In this document: positions 1-9,212 of the stretch, in pieces
Position numbering within the stretch: the stretch's first letter is position 1
Layout of the letters: the number at the start of each line of letters is the position of its first letter
NCBI GenBank assembly: GCA_023853785.1
Contig: JAJIRX010000317.1
Span: 1-28,446 of the forward strand
DNA from: Psilocybe azurescens
Taxonomy: Eukaryota; Basidiomycota; Agaricomycetes; Agaricales; Agrocybaceae
Length of the DNA stretch: 28,446 nt
Direction: 5' to 3'
Translations under genes and position numbers: made by a program
Notes under the pieces: model-generated
The model's input: the letters and a program-made list of their open reading frames with translations, nothing else
What the model was told of the DNA's origin: nothing
Databases searched by the model: none

Positions 1-1647
1 AAAAGGCTGTTGCTGTAACTGAAGCAACTAAAGCCCTGACTGCGGAGCAGCAGGAACAAATTTCTCGCCGGTACAAAAATATAGAAAAATTCCACGCGAA
101 GAATCACCTTCTCGAGGGAAGGAACATCCAAGAATAAAGGAAAAGCCGTTGATCCCGTAATTGGGGTGCGGTTCAACTAAGCGAGGAAGAATTTGATGAG
201 GACGCGCAACAAGCCGCTCTGGAATCTTTCAGATTGCAAAAGGAGAAGGACGTTCCTCCCCATGTGGAACGATCCGAGCCTGACCGCAGGGATAAGGGGC
301 GGGAGAAGTCTCGACCACAAGAAGAGACCACATCCCAACAGGTCTCAGCTAATGTTGACGTATCACGTAGTCATGCCAAACAAGCGCCGGTCAACATACC
401 TGCAGAACGTAAGTCCAAAAACCAAAGAATGCGATGCCGACGGCTGTCCAGCCTGTTGCACAAGTAGCACCTAAGAGCTACATTGGTATTGCCTTGAAGA
501 AGCTCCGACATCTAGATCGCACTGCACGAAAAATAATCGTCATTCAGAGTCTGAAGGGGACCCTTCCAGTTCGGACTCATCAAGTGTCGACGTCAAGCAG
601 CTCTTCTGGTTCCTCGCGGTCGCCCAGTCCGACTCTCAAAGTCCACTACTTCAAAAAGAAGAGGTCGCGATCTAAATCCAGCAATAAGAGGTCTAAGAAA
701 CATAGATCTCGCAAATCGCGATCCCGGAGTCGTGGTAATTACAAAGTGTTCCGTCCACGAGAATACAAAGGAAATGCTGATATTAGGGAGTATCATCGAT
801 TTGTAAAGAAGGTGCATCCTACATTGCGGATAGTCGCATTCCAGGACGAAGAGCCTGTTCAGCTCTGTCGCATTTTATGTCCGGAAAGGCGTATGATTTC
901 TATACCCAGAAGGTCTCTATGACCGAAGAAGATTGGTCTTGAGGACTTCTTCACTGAGTTATTTAATTATTGCTTTCCATTAGACTACAGAATGCGTCTC
1001 AGGGAACGCTTAAATCGTTGTGTTCAAGGAACACGATCTGTGACTGCATTTTCATATGAGCTGGAAGAACTATTCAATATGATTGGATCAGTAGATGACC
1101 GGCTGAAAGTGTATTCACTCTGGAACGGTCTGAAAGATTCTATTCAAGCCAGTCTATGGAAAGATAGCTTCAATCCAGAGATATCAACCTGGGAAGAAGT
1201 GCTCACCAAAGCTCAGATTATTGAAATCTCAGAAAGCGTTTATTCAGGACGAAATCGTCATGGGAAAGGTGGAGGAATGATCCCTCCATCAAGCATGAAT
1301 AATTCTGGAGGATATTATAACTCCAAGAAACATAACTCGAGCAAGAATAGCTCAAGTAAAGGGACATCTCATGCATCTCCTCATGGCGGTAACGCTCAAG
1401 CCAACGGGTCGAAACAGAGATCACATTCATCTAAACCAAGCAATAGCCGGGACCATTCACGATCTAATTCCAAGTTTAATAAAGATCATAAAAATCGCCA
1501 GTCCTTTCGGACAAGGAGCTTGCAGAACGGAGGGCGGAAGGACGTTGCTTCCGTTGCAATGAAACTGGACATCTGAAGCGAAATTGTCCGCAGGGAGCGT
1601 CCGTAAAATGGTCTGGAAACAAGCCACCAGGAGTACCTAACTTCAAC
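1..1647 (+). pseudogene. gag: gag (nucleocapsid/capsid) of the gypsy element, frame-broken
   Basis: Gag packages the element RNA in cytoplasmic virus-like particles. The N-terminal part (1-470) is charged and Gln/Glu-rich; an NWGAVQLSEEEFDED stretch near 167-211 is typical of agaricomycete gypsy Gags as I know them. An Arg/Ser-rich segment (about 590-740) precedes the capsid-like part (about 740-1230, with LEDFFTELFNYCFP near 940-985). A Ser/Asn/His-rich tail ends in a CCHC zinc knuckle at 1546-1587. Frame changes are visible near 165 (one C missing from a C run), 875, 930 and 1500-1545. The true start is upstream of the window. The fold assignment rests on position and the knuckle; confidence that this is gag is high. 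Confidence 0.85.
1546..1587 (+). other. CCHC zinc knuckle of Gag
   Basis: The codons read CFRCNETGHLKRNC, exactly the C-x2-C-x4-H-x4-C nucleocapsid pattern. The motif is in frame with the segment that follows (1648-1857) but not with the capsid segment ending at 1576, so a frame change lies just upstream. Confidence 0.93.
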
Positions 1648-3520
1648 ATGGAAATAAGCGCTGATGATCAGCACTCTGAGCTCTCAGTTGAAGTACTGGA
1701 AGAATTACCGCTTGGGTCAATGTCTTATTCAGTACATAATCAGCTAGATCAGGCATTGTTTGAGACCTTCCTGAGCCAGAATGGCGTCAGTGGAGGCCCG
1801 ACTATCCTCGAAAAGAATTGGGATATGCACCTGGTATCATGGGGCAATATATCTTAAATGAGATGCAACCTTATCCAGAGGATGCACGGTTTATGGATCA
1901 AGTATATTCTGATAATTTTCCATTGGAAGATCGGTTCAGGATCTACCAGTTAGACAATGGTCTACTGCGATTTAAACCATATTTAATCGTATCAGATGAT
2001 CTAACTGGGTTCCAGGTCAAGTTATCACGATCTCAATTGGAGAATCCGCACTTCGATATTGCAAGATGGTATATTCAGAAGCGCCTCGCTCATTTCAATT
2101 TACCTGCGGATCACCCGGATTGGACTGGAGTGGAGCATCGTATGGGCTCAGCTTGGGCAGAGGTCGGACGATTTTTACTTGCGGATGGAATTACTTCCAG
2201 CTATCCAAACATGACGCCAGATATGCACCATGAAGATCGGTTCTGGATAGGCCCTTCTCCAGAATCCGATGATTTCTATTTAATTGAGGATCATGACCTT
2301 GATCTACGTACATCAATATCAAAGTCTTGTCTTGAGAATGACCATATCAATCTGGTAGAATGGTATAATAAGGAGCTTACACGATCAGGGAATTATGCAA
2401 TGCTATATGAGGATAGGACAATTCCCTACCTGGAAGACGTCTATCAGCTATCAATCATTCACCCTGAACCGGATGAACCAGAGTATGACGACTTACCAGA
2501 TCTACAATCAGTGTCAGAGTCAGATTTTAATGAGTACGAAGAAATACCTGATTTACAGATGATGTCCACATCGGACTCAGTTGCAGATACGGAGGAGCAC
2601 TCACCAATATATGAATCAAGAGATACTCATAATGAAAATGATGTGATTAGGATTAGGTTCCGGGGCGTACTGCTGCGATGCAAGCACCTCCACCAACACC
2701 AGAAGATCATGATCTAGAAGAGGACGAGATATCTGAATTGTCCCTTGACGACATGGATCACGAAGGCTGGGGAAAGGTTGGAGATTCCCTGGGAGATCGA
2801 ATGATTGAAATACTGAATCAGCATCCTGAGTATCCTGGAGATGAAGATCATTCCATACACCCAACACACTGGGAAGGTCTGCCTCGATTCGAAATTCATA
2901 GGGATACCAGATTCGGATTCTATGAGTTGTTTGACCGACGACGAGGTATGGAGGTCTGTATTCATGCTGCCCGATTGCGTCATGAATTATTTTCAGTCAC
3001 CAAATGGTATGCCGAGCTCTGCGCTCTTAAAGCTAGGCTACCACATCCCTACCGTGTAGTCAGCTTCTGGATGCGTCGACATCAATACCATGAAACTATT
3101 ATGGGAACTGTGCGTGAAGAACGAGCTCAGCGGCTGCTTGAGCTAGGATCACCTTATGATCACGAAGCAGAAGATTTGAACCATTTGCTACACGTTTCCG
3201 TGTAGAATCAAGTGTCTTTGAACCCCATCACTTAATTATCTATGATGGGTTCAGAGATTTGCGATCTTATCTGTCCAACGAGCTTATGGAGAACCCAGAA
3301 TTTAATATTATTCATTGGTATCAGTTCAGACTTCTGCAACATGATATGAAGGACTATTTCATTGATTCCGATGATGGGGACGATGATTCCGATGGTTCAG
3401 ATGACTCTTCTGATGATTTTCCGAGCATGGCATCAGTGGCTGCCAATCAAAATCGATGGGAGGAAATTCTACCATATGTGCAGGATTTAATTCATGAGAA
3501 GGTTGACCCCATTCAACGGA
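1648..3520 (+). pseudogene. Gag-protease linker with four related WY modules
   Basis: This region between the zinc knuckle and the protease is acidic and carries four diverged copies of a module of about 50-60 residues. Each starts with an Arg-Phe pair (DRFRIY, DRFWIG, PRFEIH, TRFRVE), passes through an Asp-containing turn and an L-x-N/H segment, and ends in a Trp-Tyr pair (ARWYIQ, VEWYNK, TKWYAE, IHWYQF) followed by a Leu. They begin near 1927, 2232, 2879 and 3190. Between modules 2 and 3 lies a long Asp/Glu/Ser-rich stretch. Frame changes occur near 1821, 2655 and 3190. I know of no assigned function. Position suggests part of the Gag-Pol precursor, perhaps a structural or protein-binding tract; that is inference. 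Confidence 0.7.
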
Positions 3521-4318
3521 TGCAGACAGAGCTTAATGGAATACAAGTTGATCGCAGGAAATATCCTGCAGTACAGCCGAATAGCTGTAGTTGTCAAAGA
3601 CAAGGCTAGAGTCTTGCCTAAACCTGTAGTAATTACGGTGCAGATTAATGGAAACCCTGTCCGGGCATTAATAGATTCAGGCTCACTGGGAGACTTTATG
3701 TCGTCCACAGTAGCTGATCAACTCAAATTGCGTTGTGAGAAACTCGATGAATCCCTGTCATTGCAGCTTGCAGTGCAAGGTTCTCGTTCTAAAATTAATT
3801 CCAGAACAAGATGCCGCTTCCAATATCAAAAGATTGATGAGGAACGTACCTTCGACATAATTAATTTAAATAACTATGATGTAATTTTGGGTACGCCATG
3901 GATGTACCAACATCAAGTTTGTATTGGGCTGAATCCAGCTCGGGTTGTAATTGGAAGCAACATCGCCATTGCCATTAAATCAGGAGTGGATACTAAATTA
4001 CTTTCCCAAGCCATATCCTTGGGAACAGATGAGCTTGAAATGGCACGAGAAGAATTGCGCAAGTATGTGGAACCATTATGCAAAGAAGTAGGAGACACTG
4101 AACTACCTCCATTCCGAGCAATTAACCATACTATTCCACTGATAGATGTGAATAAAACATATCCATGGCGGCCATCACGATGCCCTGAAGCTTTCCGAGC
4201 TCAATGGGCTGAAAAACGCGATGCTTATTTGAAATCAGGAAGATGGAAAATTACTTGCAGGGAACACTGTGCCTATGCTTCTGATTCCGAAGCCATGCAA
4301 AGATGGAAAGCCGGCTGA
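3494..4318 (+). pseudogene. pol: Retroviral-type aspartic protease and start of RT
   Basis: The active-site loop ALIDSGSLGDFMS lies at about residue 58-70 of this 274-codon segment, giving the D-S-G triad of a dimeric retropepsin. A hydrophobic DVILGTPWM segment about 70 residues later matches the second conserved protease block (I-L-G). The protease would cut the Gag-Pol precursor. The C-terminal 60 residues (YPWRPSRCPEAFRAQW and on) are the approach to the reverse transcriptase fingers. The segment overlaps the previous frame near 3500-3600 and the next near 4255-4318, each overlap marking a frame change, not a separate gene. Confidence 0.9.
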
Positions 4319-5460
4319 GCTTCGCACTGTGGTAGATCTGCGAGAACGTAACAAAAATACCCAAAAATTAACTTCACCTCTTCCTGATATGGAGGGGATG
4401 CTTCGGAGGGCGTGTCGTCATCCATTTAGATCCTCTTTGGATATGAAAAGTGCATATGAGCAGATCCATATTATTCCTGAGCACGTGGAGCGCTCTACAG
4501 TCACAACTCCAGATGGCAACATGGTTAGCCAAGTAATTCAGATTGGAGACGCAAATGCTCCTGCTACTTACCAGGCCTTGATGAACCATTTGTTCTCTTC
4601 GTACATTGGGGTGTTTATGGACATTTATTTGGATGACATTGTTATCTATTCCGATACTCTGGCAGATCATATCAAACATGTCAAGATGATCATTGATATT
4701 TTGAGGAGAGAAAAGCTCTACTTGAGTAAAAGTAAATTGCACTTCTTAGCATCAGAATTAAAGCTATTAGGTCGTATAATTGATGATAATGGTATTCGAA
4801 TGGATGCTGCAAAGGTAGACACTGTTATTGCCTGGAAAACTCCCACCAACCGAGACCTGCTCCGTGGTTTTTAGGGTCAGTAGGGTATCTCGCAGATGAT
4901 GTGCCAGGAGTGCGTATTCCCATGGGCATTTTGTCTGCTCTAACCGGTGACACAGTACCGTTTAGATGGAGTTACACGGAACAACGAGCCTTTGAAGATG
5001 TTAAGTCACTTGTCCAGCAGGCTCGAGACCATCATAGAGTACCTTTGGATTATTCAGCTTCTGCTGAACCCATTTGGATGGTCACCGATGGATGTGCCAC
5101 TGGGATCTCCGGATTAATCAGTCAGGGTTCAAACTGGAAAACTGCGAAAATTGCTGCATTTTATTCTGCGAAATTGAATGCTGCACAACAAAATTACCCA
5201 GTACATGAGATAGAAATGCTGGGTGGGATTGAAACTATGCTTCGTCATCGAGATTTACTGCAAGGAGCAAAATTTAAATGGGTTACAGACCATAAGGGAC
5301 TAACTCACCTACTCAATCAGAAAAATTTATCAGGGCGTCAAGCCCGTTGGATTGAAAAAAAATCTCGTCATTTGATTTTGAAGTTATGTATGTGCCTGGT
5401 ACTGAAAATGTGGTGGCAGATGCACTCTCACGTATCTATTCAAATGATGCACCAGGGACT
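4269..5460 (+). pseudogene. pol: Reverse transcriptase and RNase H
   Basis: RT copies the element RNA into cDNA. Visible blocks are LRTVVDLRERN, FRSSLDMKSAYEQIHI and the polymerase catalytic box YLDDIVIYS (near residue 120 of the first segment), with the primer-grip and connection region after it. A frame change near 4866 lies in a T run. RNase H follows: MVTDGCATGISG holds the first catalytic Asp, HEIEMLGGI the Glu and VTDHKGL the second Asp, and it ends with VPGTENVVADALSR, the usual RNase H tail of gypsy elements. Another frame change lies at the A8 run near 5347. All catalytic residues I could check are present, so activity is lost only through the frame breaks. Confidence 0.93.
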
Positions 5461-5813
5461 GTGCGATCACGGAGTGAATATACCTACCATGATGTGGTGG
5501 ATGACGATATGGGCATTAGTCTTGAGACATTACCTATACTGGCCGGGCTAGAAGCTCAAGCCGCAGTTCCAAAAAAGTTGCGTAAAACATTACCAGGTGC
5601 AGAAACTGGCCGGCCTGAAACATCCAAGGAATTTGCTGCTCGGATGCGTGATAGGTTCGTTCTTATCGGACCTAGAGAACGAACGGAGGGCGAGGGTACA
5701 GACAGAAACTCTACAGCACAAACAGACATTGGAAAAATACAAGTCCACGTCTCACGATTCGGATAAAACCGAAGCGTACTGAGCCATTACCAGAGGAGCC
5801 TAACTCGGATACA
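5461..5813 (+). pseudogene. RNase H-integrase spacer, frame-broken
   Basis: A hydrophilic, Lys/Arg/Glu-rich connector between the RNase H tail and the integrase zinc domain (RKTLPGAETGRPETSKEFAA near 5581-5640). The frame changes at least once between 5690 and 5800. No catalytic motif is expected here. In related elements this tether is variable in length and sequence. Confidence 0.6.
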
Positions 5814-7695
5814 GTGCCAAGTCCGGCACAAGAGCCTTCATTCAATGCACACTCACACCATAATGATATTCCCCTTGTGCAATTAGCATCTTCAGGGACT
5901 GGAGGCATTGATTTCATCGAAGAGATCAAGAAGAAGTATAAGGAAGATTCCTTCTTTGATACTGTACTGAAGAATGCCGGTCAATTCAGGAACTTCGAAG
6001 TAGAAGATGGTATAATCTATCTAAAAGAAAGAGGGAATAAGCTGCTATGTATTCCCAAGTGTATTATACAAGGAAGGAGTGCACGAGAGATTATTATTTC
6101 CGAAGCTCATTCACTACTGGCACACTTAGGTGCCGCAAAAACATTGGATTATTTGAGAGACCATGTATGGTGGAAGGACATTGTACCGGACACTAAGGAC
6201 TATTCGCGAGACATGCATGACATGCAGGCGCAGTAAGCCAACAAATCAGAAGCCATATGGGTTATTAAATTCACTTCCTATCCCTGGAAGACCATGGGAA
6301 TCGATTGGCATGGATTTTGTAGGACCACTGCCGGAATCAAGTAATCGCGACAGTAGTTTTGATTCAATCACTGTGGTGATATGTCTACTTACAGGAATGG
6401 TCCACTTGATCCCCAGTCGGACTAATTATAATGCACGACAAATGGCCGAGCTCATGTTTGAAGAGATCTACAAGCTTCATGGTCTGCCGAAGAACATTAT
6501 TTCTGACCGAGATGTTCTATTTACAAGTACATTCTGGAGAAGATTGCATCAGTTACTTGGAACTAAACTAAGGATGTCTAGTGCCTATCATCCCCAGACG
6601 GATGGATCCACGGAACGGGCCAATAGGACAGTAACTCAGATGCTCAGACAGTGTATCAATGCAAAGCAGACTGATTGGGTGGCAAAGCTACCTGCAATCG
6701 AGTTCGCCATTAATTCCGCTCGTTCGGAAAGCACAGGATACGCTCCATTCTTTTTGAACACCGGTAGCATGCCGAGGTCTATGCTGTGGAATTCGGCACC
6801 TTCGACAGAGTTCCCAGCCATTCGCAACTTCGCATTACAGAAGAAATTGGCTCTAATGACAGCTCACGATAGTATTCTCGCGGCACGAGTCAAACAAACC
6901 AGGAACGCTAACCGAAGGAGACAAAATTCCCCATTTGCAGAGGGAGATCTGGTCTATCTCTCAACAAAGAACATATCGTTCCCGAAAGGTCTGGCCCGTA
7001 AACTAATCCCTAAGTTCATTGGGCCATACAAGATCCTGAAAGACTTCCAGAACCACTCGTTTAGGCTCGACCTGCCTACGCCAATGAAACAACGAGGGAT
7101 ACATGATGTCTTTCATTCGTCCTTACTTCGGATACACCTCCCGAACGACGACCGACTGTTCCCGGGCAGGCTGGATTCACAAATTACGTTAGAATCGGAA
7201 GCCGCAGGGGAATGGGCAGTAGAAAGTATCCTATCACACTATGGAAAAGGAGAAGACGCGTTATTTGAAGTCAAATGGACTACCGGAGACATCACCTGGA
7301 TGCCGTACTTCCAGTTAACAGATCTACAAGCATTGAACGCCTACTTCGAAGTACTTGGCATATCAGCAATTGCAGAATTAGGAGTCGGAAAAGGAACACC
7401 ACCTGGAAACGATCCCCAAATCTTTGTGGGCAGTATATCCCCGTTTCATACCTCCAAAACCGTTATAACAAGCGGTCCTCCTCTTCCCACATTCCATTCC
7501 ACTCCCTTGACACACTCTACTTCCCTTCCTACGGTACTCCCTTCATTAGACCCTGCTACACCACTTTCCGAATGCCTCGTCAGTCGAAACACGGCACAAA
7601 ACCAGCTCCACCTACACTTCGTACGGTCCGCCATCCAAATATCAAACGCGTCGCTCCCACTCTATTTATCATCACGGACAACAGTGATCCTTTAG
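5814..7695 (+). pseudogene. pol: Integrase with C-terminal chromodomain
   Basis: The integrase inserts element cDNA into chromosomes. An HHCC zinc domain is visible: a His pair in HSLLAHLGAAKT and, after a frame change near 6205, the CMTCRRSKP cysteine pair. The catalytic core has D in GMDFVGPLP, D in SDRDVLF and E in GSTERANRT, the DD35E pattern. The GPY-type module (KFIGPYKILK) lies near 7010-7045. A chromodomain-like segment follows (WAVESILSHYGKGEDALFEVKW to WMPYFQLTDLQALNAY, about 7210-7350); such domains steer chromoviruses to heterochromatin. The frame then runs on for about 110 Pro/Ser/Thr-rich codons that overlap ORF3, so the functional end may be soon after the chromodomain. Confidence 0.93.
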
Positions 7696-8297
7696 ATGTA
7701 ATCACTCACCTTTACTCTGCTGCCGAGATTGGGCTTTGCATAGACACGGACGCCGAACTTCGAGCTGCAACATCAGTTGAAGACGCACTCACCCTTTCCC
7801 GTCCTGCCGGATATGACTTCCTTGCCCGTGTCTACAATGCCCATGCAACTACCCCTGCTCGCTTTGCCTATATGGAACTCCTCGGCGACTACGAGTCCAA
7901 GGATTACGATCTGGTCACGGATGGAAGACCCATGAACATCGACATCTGGCACATCACTCCTACCGAATGCGGACTCGCCACTGGACCACTGGACGACACG
8001 GACTCCATGCAAGCGATGTCAGATCTGATGAAGGAACATATTCAACGCAGTCATCGTCAGAAGAGGAATCGGGAAGCGCAGATTGAACAACGGAAGACTC
8101 GCCGAATGGTTAAGCAACATTCCGAAGCCTTGAAGAACGCATTCAAACGTAGCGCATCTCATGCTCATGCTTCCGGGTCCCGTCACCAGTCCAAACACAA
8201 GTCGAACGAAGACCATGTCATGGAGCAAACCCTCGATCGCGAAACTACTCCTTTGGACGAGCACCACGATTTCGACGACATCACTCGTGAGGAGTAG
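7572..8297 (+). CDS. Gypsy ORF3, hypothetical 241-residue protein overlapping pol
   Basis: An open frame begins at an ATG at 7572 (MPRQSKHG), inside the 3' end of the pol frame (124-nt overlap), and ends 38 nt before the 3' LTR. It is the only long segment of the element without a frame break. The N-terminal half is ordinary globular composition (ITDNSDPLDVITHLYSAAEI). The C-terminal half is strongly basic (RSHRQKRNREAQIEQRKTRR, near 8050-8100) and then His/Ser-rich and acidic. The basic stretch could bind nucleic acid or act as a nuclear localisation signal. No transmembrane segment or signal peptide is visible, so an envelope role is not supported. I do not recognise the family. Confidence 0.6.
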   Translation: MPRQSKHGTKPAPPTLRTVRHPNIKRVAPTLFIITDNSDPLDVITHLYSAAEIGLCIDTDAELRAATSVEDALTLSRPAGYDFLARVYNAHATTPARFAYMELLGDYESKDYDLVTDGRPMNIDIWHITPTECGLATGPLDDTDSMQAMSDLMKEHIQRSHRQKRNREAQIEQRKTRRMVKQHSEALKNAFKRSASHAHASGSRHQSKHKSNEDHVMEQTLDRETTPLDEHHDFDDITREE

Positions 8298-8323
8298 GAA
8301 GAAGAAACATTGTGTCACAATGT

Positions 8324-8335
8324 CTGGAGGGCGGA
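8324..8335 (+). other. Polypurine tract of the gypsy element
   Basis: The purine-rich CTGGAGGGCGGA lies directly before the LTR start TGTAACG. This is the place of the plus-strand primer in LTR retroelements. Confidence 0.8.
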
Positions 8336-8674
8336 TGTAACGGATCGGTCATCGTGACGCGTACCGTTGACTATTTGTCATACGATTTCTCTGATATCTT
8401 TCTTTCCGGTGCCTTGCCTGGACTCTTGCACTCGTTATCATACACTCTGCCTGCTGCGGTCGTTCCTTACCTTGATTGTTTCACCTGACTTACACATTCC
8501 TTATTATTACCTTTATTTCCATTAGGACTCTTAGAGTAACTATATAACCTACACCTCTACTCGTTGAGTCCCCAGTGAATTCATAAACGTTAAACCCGTC
8601 TCTAGAGTTCCTCTGTGTGCCGATTCGCAACCCAGAACGCTTACCAAGCTACTCTGTGTCACCCAATCGTTACA
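8336..8674 (+). repeat. 3' LTR (339 bp)
   Basis: The LTR starts TGTAACG at 8336 and ends CGTTACA at 8674: a 7-bp perfect terminal inverted repeat with the canonical TG...CA ends. A polypurine tract abuts its left side. A TATA-like TATATAA lies at 8541-8547, about two thirds of the way in, fitting a U3 promoter. The next five bases, CGCAC, would be one side of the target duplication, but the left flank is outside the window. The LTR carries no open frame. Confidence 0.92.
8541..8547 (+). promoter_or_regulatory. Probable LTR TATA box
   Basis: TATATAA inside the LTR, upstream of the expected U3/R boundary. It is the only such motif in the LTR. Confidence 0.55.
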
Positions 8675-9212
8675 CGCACACGACCGCTCACGCCGGAAGC
8701 TTGAGTATCGATACCATGGGAGGTCTGGTTACTCGCGACCTATAGAGATGTCCTATTCTTGCAATCCAGTACCGCTGATGACGCCCCAGAAGGAGCTGTA
8801 CATCAGTTATCTGTACCAATTGATCTTTACGACTGAAGCAAAGACAGGACATGTTGGGAACAAGAAAGTCATCGACCTCAGCTTGTCAGAATTGTAAAAC
8901 TTGTCGAGAGAATTTTTTTGCCTCTCCTGGAGAGTGTGCTGCGTCATTCGGTAGATGGCCTTGTATAGGATCAGTATTTTGGGGCATTCGGCTTTCGTGC
9001 TTTGTCGAGTCGCTTCGGGGTTGCCCTTGTCCATGGGGTGGGAGATATCTTAGAGAATTTATACGGAAATGTTCTCCGGAACCCAAATATTTGACTCGGG
9101 TCCGTCATCGTGATTCAGCTTACTCCTTTAATTATTGTCGAGATCATGTCAGGTATGACAGGGAGTTTGTATAAAGCCTAAAAAAGATCGAATTCACTGA
9201 CTGCTATTGACA
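8675..9212. other. Intergenic, no supported gene
   Basis: This stretch separates the gypsy LTR from the 3' end of the NACHT gene. Short overlapping frames exist on both strands, but none has a recognisable motif or a convincing start. It probably holds the terminator region of the minus-strand NACHT gene. Confidence 0.5.

Larger units (their letters stand above)
1..8674 (+). mobile_element. Ty3/gypsy chromovirus, 5'-truncated by the window edge
   Basis: Domains run in the order gag, CCHC knuckle, linker, aspartic protease, reverse transcriptase, RNase H, integrase and chromodomain, followed by a further ORF, a polypurine tract and a 3' LTR. This is Ty3/gypsy order, and the chromodomain after the integrase makes it a chromovirus. 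The 5' LTR, the primer-binding site and the gag start are not in the window, so insertion age and target duplication cannot be read. The reading frame shifts about twelve times, yet the protein motifs within each segment are well kept and I saw no nonsense codon inside a segment. The copy is therefore either a recent one that is now inactive, or one whose assembled sequence carries indel errors. Confidence 0.95.

Noticed and set aside
4374..4742. 122-residue minus-strand ORF
   Set aside because: Antisense shadow of the reverse transcriptase, whose catalytic motifs are clear on the plus strand.
7572..8297. Envelope-like protein in the third ORF
   Set aside because: No signal peptide, transmembrane segment or cysteine pattern; the protein is basic and soluble-looking.
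8851..9174. Plus-strand Cys-rich 107-residue ORF downstream of the LTR
   Set aside because: Scattered Cys without a motif, competing frames on the other strand, no splice or start context.
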